The notes: generated from the letters alone by a model not told the origin. 40,926 nt of DNA from Bradyrhizobium valentinum (GCF_001440405.1 NZ_LLXX01000242.1:11108-52033); one strand, 5' to 3'. Shown: positions 7,820 to 16,672, counted from the first letter of the stretch. Numbers and translations are program-made.

Positions 7820-8368
7820 TCAGAACGTCGGCGGCGTGCAGGCCGAGATCACTTCACAAGGCTTGGCGCCGACGCAGCGAAAACGATGCGGCCGGCGGCT
7901 TTCGAAATAATAGGCGTCGCCGGGATCAAGGATGCGGCGCTCGTCATCGACGGTCACCTCGAGCCGGCCTGAGACCACGATGCCGCCTTCCTCGCCGTCA
8001 TGGGTCAGCGGCACCCGGCCGGTGTCGCTGCCCGGCTCGTAGCGCTCCTTGAGAATTTGCAAGCTCCGGCCGAACATGGTGTCGCCGACCTGGCGATAGG
8101 AGATCGGTTGCTTGCCGATCTCGGTCAGTTCGTCGGAGCGGTAGAACGCCTTTCGCGGCCGCTCCGGCTCGATCGCGAAGAATTCGGCGAGACCCATCGG
8201 CAGCCCGTCGAGGATGCGCTTGAGCGCGCCAACCGACGGGTTCATCTGGTTCGATTCGATCAGCGAAATTGTCGAATTGGTCACGCCGGAACGCTTCGCC
8301 AGTTCGCGCTGCGACAGCTTGTGCCGGGCGCGCACGAAGCGGAGTCGCCCGCCGATATCGACACTCAT
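7820..8368 (-). CDS. XRE-family regulator with C-terminal cupin domain
   Basis: A 182-residue regulator starting at the ATG at 8368 (CAGGGA upstream). The open frame continues to 8434 without a better start. Residues 8-62 form an XRE helix-turn-helix (Leu-Ser-Gln-Arg-Glu-Leu-Ala, then Asn-Ser-Thr-Ile-Ser-Leu-Ile-Glu). Residues about 110-178 form a cupin with Thr-His-Asp-Gly-Glu-Glu-Gly-Gly and the later Arg-Arg-Pro-His-Arg-Phe motif. This is the PuuR-like layout of regulators of polyamine and amino acid breakdown. It is divergent from the omega-aminotransferase and dadA-like genes, its likely targets, with a 153-bp shared promoter region. A regulator of the same design occurs at 13661-14341. 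Confidence 0.87.
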   Translation of the reverse strand: MSVDIGGRLRFVRARHKLSQRELAKRSGVTNSTISLIESNQMNPSVGALKRILDGLPMGLAEFFAIEPERPRKAFYRSDELTEIGKQPISYRQVGDTMFGRSLQILKERYEPGSDTGRVPLTHDGEEGGIVVSGRLEVTVDDERRILDPGDAYYFESRRPHRFRCVGAKPCEVISACTPPTF

Positions 8369-8521
8369 CGACAAATCCCTGTTGCAAGTGTTTCGGATCG
8401 AACAAATATGCCTCGATGGGGCCAGCAAAATCAATGGGTTGCAGGAGCGAAGAAAAGGACTTGTTGTGCCTTCCCGAGCGTGGCCCGGTGGTACCTTGAG
8501 CTGCCAGCAAAGGAGCTACCC

Positions 8522-9850
8522 GTGACCCTTCATCAGAAGCCGAACACCCTGCAAACCGATTCGTTCTGGATGCCGTTCACGGCCAACCGGCAGTTCAAGA
8601 AAGCGCCCCGCCTGTTCGCCTCCGCCGAGGGTATGCACTACACCACCGTCGACGGTCGCAAGGTGATCGACGGCTCGGCCGGCCTCTGGTGCGTCAATGC
8701 CGGCCATGGCCGCCGCCAGATCGCGACGGCCGTCGAGCGGCAGTTGATGAATCTCGACTTCGCGCCCTCGTTCAACATGGGCCATCCGCTCGCGTTCGAT
8801 TTCGCCGAGCGGCTCGCCGAGATCGCGCCCAAGGGGCTCGACCGCATCTTCTTCACCAATTCCGGTTCCGAGTCGGTCGACACCGCGCTGAAGATCGCGC
8901 TCGCCTACCAGCGCGCCATTGGACAGGGGACGCGGACGCGCCTGATCGGCCGCGAGCGCGGCTATCACGGCGTCGGCTTCGGCGGCATGTCGGTCGGCGG
9001 CATGGTGGCGAACCGCCGGGCGTTTGCGACCCATCTGCCTGGCGTCGACCACATCCGTCATACCCATGATCTCGGCCGCAACGCCTTCGCCAAGGATATA
9101 CCGGAGCATGGTGCCGAACTCGCCGATGATCTCGAGCGGATGGTGGCGCTGCATGGCGCCGATACCATCGCCGCTGTCATTGTCGAGCCGGTGCCGGGCT
9201 CGACCGCGGTGCTGCCGCCGCCGAAGGGCTACCTGAAGCGCTTGCGCGAAATCGCTGACAAGCACGGCATTCTCCTGATCTTCGACGAAGTCATCACCGG
9301 CTTCGGCCGCCTCGGCACGCCGTTCGCAGCGGATTATTTCGGCGTCACGCCTGACATGATGACGACCGCCAAAGGCATCACCAACGGCACTGTTCCCTGC
9401 GGCGCGGTGTTCGCCAGCCGCAAGATCCACGACGGGCTGATGAACGGTCCGGAAGGAACGATCGAGCTGTTCCACGGCTACACCTATTCGGCGCATCCGA
9501 CCGCCTGCGCCGCGGGGCTGGCGACACTCGACATCTACAAGGACGAGGGGCTGCTGACCCGCGGCGCGTCGCTCGCCGAATACTGGCGCGATGCGTTGCA
9601 TTCGCTGAAGGGCCTGCCGAACGTGGTCGATATCCGCAACATCGGCCTGATGGGCGCGGTCGAAGTCGCGCCGCGCAAGGATGGGGTTGGTGCGCGCGGC
9701 TATGACGTCATGGTGGACTGCTTCAATCGTGGGCTTTACCTGCGCATGAGCGGCGACTCCTTTGCGATGTCGCCACCCTTGATCGTCGAGAAGAGCCATA
9801 TCGACGACATCGTTTCGATCCTCGGCGACGCGATCAAGCGTGTGGCCTGA
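8522..9850 (+). CDS. Omega-amino acid (beta-alanine type):pyruvate aminotransferase
   Basis: A 442-residue class III PLP aminotransferase. The GTG at 8522 follows AAAGGAG at good spacing; the same frame is open to 8000 but overlaps the divergent regulator. The N-terminus (Ser-Phe-Trp-Met-Pro-Phe-Thr-Ala-Asn-Arg around 14-23) and Gly-Leu-Trp-Cys-Val-Asn (54-59) match beta-alanine:pyruvate transaminases such as BauA. Further sites are the PLP phosphate loop Ser-Gly-Ser-Glu (114-117), Asp255 and the Schiff-base Lys284 (Thr-Thr-Ala-Lys-Gly). It would move an omega-amino group to pyruvate, giving L-alanine and a semialdehyde. A dadA-like gene lies 156 bp downstream, separated by a repeat. The true amine donor could be a polyamine derivative rather than beta-alanine. 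Confidence 0.88.
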   Translation: MTLHQKPNTLQTDSFWMPFTANRQFKKAPRLFASAEGMHYTTVDGRKVIDGSAGLWCVNAGHGRRQIATAVERQLMNLDFAPSFNMGHPLAFDFAERLAEIAPKGLDRIFFTNSGSESVDTALKIALAYQRAIGQGTRTRLIGRERGYHGVGFGGMSVGGMVANRRAFATHLPGVDHIRHTHDLGRNAFAKDIPEHGAELADDLERMVALHGADTIAAVIVEPVPGSTAVLPPPKGYLKRLREIADKHGILLIFDEVITGFGRLGTPFAADYFGVTPDMMTTAKGITNGTVPCGAVFASRKIHDGLMNGPEGTIELFHGYTYSAHPTACAAGLATLDIYKDEGLLTRGASLAEYWRDALHSLKGLPNVVDIRNIGLMGAVEVAPRKDGVGARGYDVMVDCFNRGLYLRMSGDSFAMSPPLIVEKSHIDDIVSILGDAIKRVA

Positions 9851-9869
9851 TCCTTGCTCGCAAGGCATA

Positions 9870-9960
9870 GCGTTTTCAAGCGAAGTGGACCCCGGTTCGC
9901 GTGAAGAAAACGCGTCAAGATAAAACCTGGACCCCTGTTTCGATTTCAATCGGAGCAGGG
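9870..9960. repeat. Palindromic intergenic repeat between aminotransferase and dadA-like genes
   Basis: GCGTTTTC (9870-9877) pairs with GAAAACGC (9906-9913). A second hairpin follows: CCCTG (9933-9937) pairs with CAGGG (9956-9960), and inside it CGATT pairs with AATCG. The motif (CGTTTTC-AAGCGAAGTGG, then GGTTCGCGTGAAGAAAACGCG) resembles a dispersed repeat I recall from Bradyrhizobium. With no T-run it is not an obvious terminator. Confidence 0.55.
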
Positions 9961-10006
9961 CGCCAGAAGCCGCGGCGACCTTGCCGCGGCGGATGCGTGA
10001 GGGATC

Positions 10007-11272
10007 GTGAAAGTCATCGTTCTCGGCAGTGGCGTGATCGGCGTCACGACAGCCTATTATCTGGCGCGCGCCGGCCATGAGGTAACGGTCGTCGACCGTC
10101 AGGCCGCGCCTGCGCAGGAAACCAGCTTTGCCAATGCCGGCGAGGTGTCGCCCGGCTATTCCTCGCCCTGGGCGGGGCCGGGCGTGCCGGTGAAGGCGAT
10201 CAAATGGCTGTTGATGCGGCACGGCCCGCTGGTGATCTGGCCCAAACTCGATCCTGTGATGTGGATCTGGGGGCTGAAGATGCTGCGCAACTGCACGGCA
10301 GAGCGCTATGCCGTCAACAAGAGCCGGATGATCCCGATCGCCGAATACAGCCGCGACTGCTTGCGCGCGCTGCGTGCCGAGATCGGCATCAAGTACGACG
10401 AGCGCAGTCGCGGCACGCTGCAGCTCTTTCGCAAGCAGAAGCAGCTCGATGGCACCGGCGACGATATCGCGGTGCTCAAACAATATGGCGTGCCCTACGA
10501 AGTGCTCGACCGCACCGGCTGCATTGCCGCCGAGCCGGCGCTCGCTGGCGTGAAGGACAAGTTCGTCGGCGGGCTACGGCTGCCGCAGGACGAAACCGGC
10601 GATTGCCACATCTTTACGCAGGCTCTCGCCCAGGAAGCCGCAAAGCTCGGCGTGCAGTTCAGGTTCAATACTGATATCGAGCGGCTGGTCGCGGATGGCG
10701 GCAAGATTTCTGGTGTCGTTACCAGCGCAGGCCTGCTGCAGGCCGATGCCTATGTCGCGGCGCTGGGAAGCTGGTCGCCGCGGCTGCTGAAACCGATCGG
10801 CATTTCCGTTCCGGTCTATCCGGTGAAGGGCTATTCGATCACGGTGCCGGTCACCGATCCCGACGGCGCGCCGGTCTCGACCGTGATGGACGAGAGCTAC
10901 AAGGTCGCGATCACGCGGCTGGGTGATCGCATCCGCGTCGGCGGCACCGCGGAAATCTCGGGCTATTCCAACCGGCTCGACGCGGCACGGCGGGCGACGC
11001 TCGATCACTCCCTGACCGATATGTTTCCGCGTGGCGGGGACCTCGGCAAGGCAACATTCTGGTGCGGCCTGCGCCCGATGACCCCGGACGGACCGCCGAT
11101 CATTGGCGCGACACGCTACAGCAATCTGCATCTCAACACCGGACACGGCACGCTCGGTTGGACCATGGCGTGTGGCTCGGGGAGGGTGATGGCGGATCTG
11201 ATATCGGGGCGGAAGCCGGATATCGACGTGAGCGAGCTCAGCGTGAGCCGGTACGATCACCGGTTTGGGTGA
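10007..11272 (+). CDS. dadA: D-amino acid dehydrogenase (DadA-like FAD oxidoreductase)
   Basis: A 421-residue flavoprotein of the DAO superfamily. The GTG at 10007 follows GAGGG. Residues 3-31 form the FAD-binding Rossmann motif (Gly7-x-Gly9-x-x-Gly12, ending in Val-Asp-Arg). Ser-Phe-Ala-Asn-Ala-Gly (40-45) and the C-terminal Gly-Leu-Arg-Pro-Met-Thr-Pro-Asp-Gly-Pro and Asn-Thr-Gly-His-Gly-Thr-Leu-Gly-Trp-Thr motifs are hallmarks of DadA. The enzyme oxidises D-amino acids, chiefly D-alanine, to 2-oxo acids and ammonia and passes electrons to the respiratory chain at the inner membrane. Next to an aminotransferase it may regenerate pyruvate from alanine, though no racemase gene is nearby. The symbol reflects family resemblance and is not proof of orthology. 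Confidence 0.88.
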   Translation: MKVIVLGSGVIGVTTAYYLARAGHEVTVVDRQAAPAQETSFANAGEVSPGYSSPWAGPGVPVKAIKWLLMRHGPLVIWPKLDPVMWIWGLKMLRNCTAERYAVNKSRMIPIAEYSRDCLRALRAEIGIKYDERSRGTLQLFRKQKQLDGTGDDIAVLKQYGVPYEVLDRTGCIAAEPALAGVKDKFVGGLRLPQDETGDCHIFTQALAQEAAKLGVQFRFNTDIERLVADGGKISGVVTSAGLLQADAYVAALGSWSPRLLKPIGISVPVYPVKGYSITVPVTDPDGAPVSTVMDESYKVAITRLGDRIRVGGTAEISGYSNRLDAARRATLDHSLTDMFPRGGDLGKATFWCGLRPMTPDGPPIIGATRYSNLHLNTGHGTLGWTMACGSGRVMADLISGRKPDIDVSELSVSRYDHRFG

Positions 11273-11288
11273 GGGCGCACAACGCCCG

Positions 11289-11379
11289 CCACCGTCATTG
11301 CGAGCGAAGCGAGCAATCCATCTCACAGCGCGGGGATAGATGGATTACTTCGTCGCTTCGCTCCTCGCAATGACGGTGG
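11289..11379. repeat. Palindromic repeat between convergent genes
   Basis: CCACCGTCATTGCGAG at 11289 pairs with CTCGCAATGACGGTGG ending at 11379. Inside it, CGAAGCGA pairs with TCGCTTCG, and ATCCATCT with AGATGGAT. The GTCATTGCGAGCGAAGCGA unit resembles a very common dispersed repeat of alphaproteobacteria. It fills the space between the stops of the dadA-like gene and the molybdoenzyme gene and could act as a bidirectional terminator. Confidence 0.7.
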
Positions 11380-11403
11380 CGCTAGCTCGTTTCCGTCACC
11401 GCA

Positions 11404-13664
11404 TCACCCGTGATCGGGAGGATCGAAGGCGCGGATAGCAGGCAGCGTGCCGGAATACTTCTCGCACTCGACCACCGTCACCTGACCGCAGCAACCTTGT
11501 GCCAATCGCGATGTGCCGATGTCGCGGGTGAGCACGTTCGGATTGCCATGGACGCAGAGCGGATGTTCACCGGCTTGCGGATCGTACCAGGCGCCGGTGG
11601 ACAATTGCACGACGCCGGGCATGACGTCGTCTGTAACGGCGGCGGCCGCCAGGCACGCGCCCCGATCATTGAACAGGCGGACGATGTCGCCATTGGCGAT
11701 GCCGCGGCGCGCCGCATCGACAGGGTTGAGACGGACCGCTTCCCGGCCGGCAATTTTTTTGGACTGGCTGTAGGCACCGAAGTCGAGTTGGCTGTGCAGC
11801 CGGGTCGCCGGCTGGTTGGCGATCAGCGTCAACGGGTGGCGCGAATCTGGCGCTTCGGTCGAGGGCAGCCATGCCGGGTGGGGCGGGCAATCATCGTAAC
11901 CGAAGCCTGCGATGGTTTTCGAGTAGATCTCGATCTTGCCGCTTGGCGTCGGCAGTTTGTTGCCAACGGGATCGTTGCGGAAGGCGCGCAGGAAGCCGCC
12001 GTCATCGGGGGCTGACGGCAGCGCGAGTTCGCCGCGTTGCCAGAACTCCTCGAATTCAGGCGCATCCCAGCCGGCATCGGCCAACGCGCGCCGTGTCGGC
12101 TCGTAAAGATGCGCCAGCCATTGCCTGGTGTCGCGACCTTCCGTGAAGGCGTGTTCGACGCCCAATCGCCGCGACAGTTCGGCAAAGATGTCGAAATCGT
12201 CGCGCGCTTCGCCGACCGGGTCCATGGCCTTGCGCATCGCGATCAGCCTTGGATCGGTGCCCGCGGCGCCGATGTCATCGCGCTCCAGCGTCATCGTCGC
12301 CGGCAGCACGATGTCGGCAAACTTCGCCATCGGCGTCCACGCGCTCTCGTGCACGATGATGGTTTGCGGGACATTGAAGGCCCGCCGCAGCCGGTTGATG
12401 TCCTGGTGATGATGGAAGGGATTGCCGCCCGCCCAATAGACCAGCTTGATATCAGGATATTGCATCGACCGGCCGTTGTATTCGAACCTCTCGCCCGGAT
12501 GGAGGAGCATGTCGGCGACGCGCGCGACCGGGATGAAGTCGCTGGTAGCATGCCGAGGGCACCGAGCGCGTAATTATAACCCCCGCCGGGCAGGCCGATC
12601 TGGCCGAGCATCGCCGCAAGCACCGCGCCCATCCAAACCGGCTGCTCGCCAAATTGCGCCCGCTGCAGGGAATGCGAGACCGTGATCAAGGTGCGCCCGC
12701 GCGGCAACCGGCGGGCGAGATCGACGATCGTGGCAGCGGGAATGCCGGTGATAGCGGCCGCCCATGCCGCGTCCTTTGGCGTGTTGTCGTCGCGGCCGAG
12801 CAGATAGCGTTCAAAGATTTCGAAGCCGGTGCAGTAGCGCGCGACAAAGTCGCGGTCCCATAGATTTTCGATGCGGAGCGTATGCGCGAGCGCCAGCATC
12901 AGCGCCACGTCGGTGCCGACCTTGATCGGCAGCCATCGGGCGCCAGCCTCTTCCGGCATGTCGTCGCGCAAGGGAGTGATGCCGTAGAAGACGGCGCCGC
13001 GGCGCGCGGCCTTCTCCATCGCGTCGCGCTCGATATGCCGGCTGATGCCGCCGCTTGCGACATCCGAGTTCTTCAGCGCCATGCCGCCGAACGCCAGCAC
13101 CGTATCGGTATGCTCGGCGATCTGATCCCACGTCACGTTTCGGCGCGAGATGTCTTCGTAGCTGCCTAGGACATGCGGCAGGATCACGGCCGAGGCGCCG
13201 GCGCTGTAGCTGTTCACCGAACGCACATAGCCGCCGAACGCCACGTTCAGGAAGCGGTGAACCTGGCTCTGCGCGTGGTGGAAACGTCCGGCGCTGGCCC
13301 AGCCATAGGAGCCGCCATAGATCGCGGCAGCACCATGTTCGGTTCGGATCCGCGACAATTCGTTTGCGAGCAGGTCGAGCACTTCGTCCCAGGGGCACGC
13401 GACGAATTTCTGGTCGAAGGTGCGCGCGCTGGGGGCGCTCCGATCCAGCCATGCCTTGCGCACCATCGGCCGCAGGATGCGCGCTTTATGGCGCATCGCA
13501 GTCGTGAAGTTCGCCAACATCGGTGAGGGCCCCGGGTCGTTCTCGTAAGGCCTGATATCCAGCGTCGCGCCGTTCCACCGTGCCGAGAAGGCGCCCCAAT
13601 GCGCGCTGTGCGGGCTCCAATCCTCGCGAGCTTGATCCATGTCTTGTTCCAGACTGTCGTTCAT
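11404..13664 (-). pseudogene. Molybdopterin oxidoreductase (BisC/TorZ-like), frameshifted by an internal deletion
   Basis: Two adjoining frames encode one protein of the DMSO/biotin-sulfoxide reductase family. The N-terminal part (13664 to about 12550) contains the molybdenum-ligand serine, Ser124 in Tyr-Gly-Trp-Ala-Ser-Ala-Gly-Arg. The C-terminal part (about 12540 to 11404) contains Trp-Ala-Gly-Gly-Asn-Pro-Phe-His-His-His-Gln-Asp and the molydopterin-dinucleotide-binding end domain. The reading frame changes near 12540-12555. Family members have roughly 20 more residues between Ala-Leu-Gly-Ala-Leu-Gly and Asp-Phe-Ile-Pro-Val-Ala-Arg, so a deletion not divisible by three fits better than a simple indel. 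Both halves are otherwise clean, so the event is recent or an assembly fault. No Tat signal is present, as in cytoplasmic BisC. The start overlaps the XRE-cupin stop by ATGA. Confidence 0.82.
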
Positions 13665-14341
13665 GACGCCTGCGTCACGCAATTCACCCACAGCACGACC
13701 GCTTTCGCATCTTCCGCCGGATTTGAGAAGCGGTGGGGCCGGCGGCTGGCGAAGCGAAAACTATCGCCGGTTTTCAGCAACCAAGTCTCGGCGTCGACCG
13801 TCAGCGTCATCTCGCCTTCCAGCACCAGGCCCGCTTCTTCGCCGTCATGGGTATAGAGTTCGTCGCCGGTGTTGCCGCCGGGTTCCATGTGCACGAGAAA
13901 CAGGTTCAGGCGGTTTTCCGTTCCGGCCGGGCTCAGCAATTGTTTGGAAATGCCGGTGCGCCACAGTTTCAGTTCGGCGCGCTGCAACTGGCGCGTCACC
14001 ACGCCGCCGGAAGCGGCATCATCGCTTGGCCGCGAGCCGAACAGTGCGGCAATGCCGACGCCGAGCACGTCCGCCAGCGTCGCCAGCACGCGAAGCGAAG
14101 GCGAGGACAGGCCGCGCTCGATCTGGCTGAGGAAGCCGATCGACAGATCGGTGCGCGCCGCGATCGTCTCCAGCGAAAGTCTGTGTTCGCGGCGCAGATC
14201 GCGAATACGGCGACCGACCGCAAGGTCCATCGCGGGCTCTGCCGGCCTGGCGGCAGCCTTCGCCCTCGGCCTGCCCTTTGCCTTGCCGGCCTTCACTTTG
14301 GCCTTGGGCGCCGGTTTTCGCATTCTGTTGCCACCGCTCAC
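13661..14341 (-). CDS. XRE-cupin transcriptional regulator with Lys/Ala/Pro-rich N-terminal tail
   Basis: A 226-residue regulator. The GTG at 14341 has AAGGA about 11 nt upstream; an in-frame ATG at 14323 would shorten it by six residues and cannot be excluded. Residues 10-38 are an unusual basic tail rich in Lys, Ala, Arg and Pro. An XRE helix-turn-helix covers about 42-97 (Leu-Ser-Leu-Glu-Thr-Ile-Ala, then Ser-Ile-Gly-Phe-Leu-Ser-Gln-Ile-Glu-Arg). A cupin covers about 145-220 (Thr-His-Asp-Gly-Glu-Glu-Ala-Gly and Arg-Arg-Pro-His-Arg-Phe). Its stop overlaps the start of the molybdoenzyme gene, so they share a transcript. It is divergent from the amino acid ABC transporter, and two operator-like palindromes lie in that promoter. 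Confidence 0.88.
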   Translation of the reverse strand: MSGGNRMRKPAPKAKVKAGKAKGRPRAKAAARPAEPAMDLAVGRRIRDLRREHRLSLETIAARTDLSIGFLSQIERGLSSPSLRVLATLADVLGVGIAALFGSRPSDDAASGGVVTRQLQRAELKLWRTGISKQLLSPAGTENRLNLFLVHMEPGGNTGDELYTHDGEEAGLVLEGEMTLTVDAETWLLKTGDSFRFASRRPHRFSNPAEDAKAVVLWVNCVTQAS

Positions 14342-14355
14342 GTCAGACTGCTTCC

Positions 14356-14369
14356 TTCATGTGCATGAA
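14356..14369. promoter_or_regulatory. Operator-like palindrome, copy 1 (proposed XRE-cupin site)
   Basis: TTCATGTGCATGAA has two perfect 6-bp arms around TG. It lies 15 bp upstream of the GTG start of the XRE-cupin gene. A second copy of the TTCA-N6-TGAA pattern begins exactly 50 bp further on. The assignment to the adjacent regulator is inference. Confidence 0.5.
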
Positions 14370-14405
14370 AATCGCTTGCAATGCCGCGGCAAGTGTGACC
14401 ACAAT

Positions 14406-14419
14406 TTCATAATGGTGAA
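14406..14419. promoter_or_regulatory. Operator-like palindrome, copy 2 (proposed XRE-cupin site)
   Basis: TTCATAATGGTGAA repeats the TTCA-N6-TGAA pattern of the first copy, and its outer bases extend to TTTCA-N6-TGAAA. It lies 87 bp upstream of the transporter start codon. The 50-bp offset from copy 1 is close to five helical turns, which would place the two sites on one face of the DNA. Confidence 0.5.
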
Positions 14420-14506
14420 AATAGGCCGGAACGGCATCGACCGCAACTCTTTGGTCTAAAAGGCGGGCGAAAGTTCGGACCGGCGTTCAATCCGGGAGGT
14501 GGTGCG

Positions 14507-15274
14507 ATGGCTCTCAAACGTCTCGTTCAGGCCGCGATCGCGGCTTTTGTTCTTGCCGCCGCGGTGCCGGCATCCGCGCAGCAGGTGTTGAAAGTGGGAT
14601 CGACGCCGACCGGCGTGCCCTTCACCTTCCTCGATACCAAGACCAACAGCATCCAGGGCATCATGGTCGATCTCATCACCGAGATCAGCAAGGACGCCGG
14701 CTTTAAGGTGCAGATCGAGCCGATGCAGTTCTCGACACTGATCGCCTCGCTCACGTCAAACAAGATCGACATCATCTCGGCGGCGATGTTCGTCACGCCG
14801 GCGCGCAAGGAAGTGATCGATTTCTCCGAACCTTTCTACAGCTATGGCGAAGGACTGCTGGTGCCGAAGAGCGACAGCAAGAGTTACACCAAGCAGGATG
14901 ATCTGAAAGGCGAGGTGGTCGGCGCGCAGGTCGGGACCGCGTTTGTCGACGCGCTGAAGAAGTCGGGCCTGTTCAGCGAGGTCAAGGCCTACGACACGAT
15001 CCCGGATATTTTGCGCGACGTGAATGCCGGACGGCTGAAGGCCGGCTTCGCCGACTACCCGATCCTCGCTTACAACCTGAAGCAGGGCGGTTTTCCGGAG
15101 GCGCGCATCGTCGAGAGCTACAAGCCTGCGACCATAGGTTCGGTCGGCATCGGCGTGCGCAAGGGCGACACCGAGCTGCTCGCCAAGATCAACGCGTCGC
15201 TGGCGAAGCTGAAGGCGAAAGGGACGGTGGAAAAGATCCTCGATAAATGGGGCCTGAAGGCGCAGGGTACCTGA
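14507..15274 (+). CDS. Polar amino acid ABC transporter, periplasmic binding protein
   Basis: A 255-residue binding protein of the family 3 (polar amino acid) type. Residues 1-24 are a signal peptide ending in Ala-Ser-Ala before Gln-Gln. The mature part has the usual landmarks: Gly-Ile-Met-Val-Asp-Leu near residue 50, Thr-Pro-Ala-Arg-Lys-Glu near residue 98 and Gly-Ala-Gln-Val-Gly-Thr near residue 145, the last being the hinge and ligand-binding region. The ATG at 14507 follows GGGAGG. Its stop overlaps the permease start (TGATG). With the FAD amine oxidase downstream, the ligand is probably an amino acid or amine. The ligand cannot be read from sequence. Confidence 0.9.
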   Translation: MALKRLVQAAIAAFVLAAAVPASAQQVLKVGSTPTGVPFTFLDTKTNSIQGIMVDLITEISKDAGFKVQIEPMQFSTLIASLTSNKIDIISAAMFVTPARKEVIDFSEPFYSYGEGLLVPKSDSKSYTKQDDLKGEVVGAQVGTAFVDALKKSGLFSEVKAYDTIPDILRDVNAGRLKAGFADYPILAYNLKQGGFPEARIVESYKPATIGSVGIGVRKGDTELLAKINASLAKLKAKGTVEKILDKWGLKAQGT

Positions 15275-15927
15275 TGCAGGCGTTCTGGCGCGACACGGTC
15301 GAGTTCCTGCCGATTCTGATGAGCGGCGTGGCGCTGACGATTATCGTCACGATCGGCTCGCTCTTGCTGTCGACCACGCTCGGCCTGGTCTGGGCGCTGA
15401 TGCGGGTATCCGGTATCGGCGTCCTCACGGGCTTCAGCGCCGGGCTGATCAACGTGATCCGCGGCATCCCGATCATCGTGCTGCTGTTCTATCTCTATTT
15501 CGTGATGCCGGAACTCGGCCTCACGCTGACGGCGCTGCAGGCCGCGATCTTAGGGCTGGGCATCGCCTATTCGGCCTACCAGGCCGAGAATTTCCGCGCC
15601 GGCATCGAGGCCATCGACAAGGGACAGATCGAGGCGGCGCAGGCGATCGGCATGGGCTGGTGGCAGACCATGCGCCGCGTGGTGCTGCCGCAGGCGGTCA
15701 AGATCGTGCTGCCGCCCTACGGCAACATCATGATCATGATGCTGAAGGATTCCTCGCAGGCTTCGACCATCACGGTCGCCGAGCTCGCGCTGCAGGGCAA
15801 GCTGATCGCGTCTTCCACCTTCAAGAACACCAGCGTGTTCACGCTTGTGGCACTGATGTATCTGACCATGAGCATTCCGCTCATTCTTCTGGTCCGTCAC
15901 TTCGAAAAGCGGGCGGGCCAGAAATGA
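15274..15927 (+). CDS. Polar amino acid ABC transporter permease (HisM/GlnP family)
   Basis: A 217-residue inner-membrane permease. The ATG at 15274 overlaps the stop of the binding-protein gene and was chosen over the upstream in-frame start at 15247, which lies inside that gene. Hydrophobic helices run from about 10 to 205. The EAA loop that touches the ATPase is clear: Glu-Ala-Ala-Gln-Ala-Ile-Gly-Met near residues 119-126, followed by Leu-Pro-Gln-Ala. The His/Glu/Gln transporter motif Arg-Gly-Ile-Pro-Ile-Ile-Val-Leu-Leu-Phe appears around 63-72. Only one permease gene is present, so the channel would be a homodimer. Its stop overlaps the ATPase start (ATGA). Confidence 0.92.
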   Translation: MQAFWRDTVEFLPILMSGVALTIIVTIGSLLLSTTLGLVWALMRVSGIGVLTGFSAGLINVIRGIPIIVLLFYLYFVMPELGLTLTALQAAILGLGIAYSAYQAENFRAGIEAIDKGQIEAAQAIGMGWWQTMRRVVLPQAVKIVLPPYGNIMIMMLKDSSQASTITVAELALQGKLIASSTFKNTSVFTLVALMYLTMSIPLILLVRHFEKRAGQK

Positions 15928-16655
15928 TCGAGCTTGCCAACGTTCACAAGAGTTTTGGCAAGGTCGAGGTGCTGAAGGGCATCACGGCGTCCGTCGAGAA
16001 GGGCGAGGTGGTCTGCATCGTCGGCCCGTCTGGCTCAGGCAAATCCACCATCCTGCGCTGCATCAACGGGCTGGAAAGCTATGACAGCGGCGACATCCTG
16101 GTCGAAGGCGCGCGGGTCGATCGCAATGCGCCCTCGATCGTTGCGATCCGTACCCAGGTCTCGATGGTGTTCCAGCGCTTCAACCTGTTTCCGCACCGCA
16201 CCGCGCTCGAGAACGTCATCGAGGGACCCATCTTTGTGAAGAAGGAGCCGCGCGCCGCGGCGTTGGAGCGCGGCCGCGCGCTGCTGGCGCAAGTCGGGCT
16301 TTCCGACAAGATCGAGACCTATCCGCCGCAACTGTCCGGCGGACAGCAGCAGCGCGTCGCGATTGCGCGGGCGCTGGCGATGGAGCCGAAGGCGATCCTC
16401 TTTGACGAGCCGACCTCGGCACTCGATCCGGAGCTGGTTGGCGACGTGCTGTCGGTGATGCGCAAGCTTGCCGATGACGGCATGACCATGGTGGTCGTCA
16501 CCCATGAGATGGGATTTGCCCGGGATGTCGCGGATCGCGTGCTGTTCATCGACGGCGGCGTGATCGTCGAGCAGGGGCCGGCGAAATCCGTCCTCAACCA
16601 GCCGCAGCATGCGCGCACGCAGGATTTTCTGCGGCGCGTGCTGCATCCCTTGTAA
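15924..16655 (+). CDS. Polar amino acid ABC transporter ATP-binding protein (GlnQ/HisP family)
   Basis: A 243-residue ATPase that powers the transporter encoded just upstream. It has Walker A at 34-41 (Gly-Pro-Ser-Gly-Ser-Gly-Lys-Ser), a Q loop at about 83-84, the signature Leu-Ser-Gly-Gly-Gln at 137-141, Walker B followed by Asp-Glu-Pro-Thr-Ser-Ala-Leu-Asp (161-168), and a switch His in Val-Val-Thr-His-Glu-Met-Gly. The start codon overlaps the permease stop by four bases, and the FAD oxidoreductase gene begins 17 bp after its stop, so all four genes form one operon. The domain order and length are normal for the family. Confidence 0.93.
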   Translation: MIELANVHKSFGKVEVLKGITASVEKGEVVCIVGPSGSGKSTILRCINGLESYDSGDILVEGARVDRNAPSIVAIRTQVSMVFQRFNLFPHRTALENVIEGPIFVKKEPRAAALERGRALLAQVGLSDKIETYPPQLSGGQQQRVAIARALAMEPKAILFDEPTSALDPELVGDVLSVMRKLADDGMTMVVVTHEMGFARDVADRVLFIDGGVIVEQGPAKSVLNQPQHARTQDFLRRVLHPL

Positions 16656-16672
16656 GCATCCGGTTACTACTC

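Noticed and set aside
8389..8404. TGTT-N8-AACA dyad near the first XRE-cupin gene
   Set aside because: Only four base pairs match and no second copy was found, unlike the clear pair at the second XRE-cupin promoter.
8516..10483. A 655-codon open frame on the minus strand
   Set aside because: It lies opposite the well-supported aminotransferase and dadA-like genes, has no family motif and is the usual antisense shadow of high-GC coding DNA.
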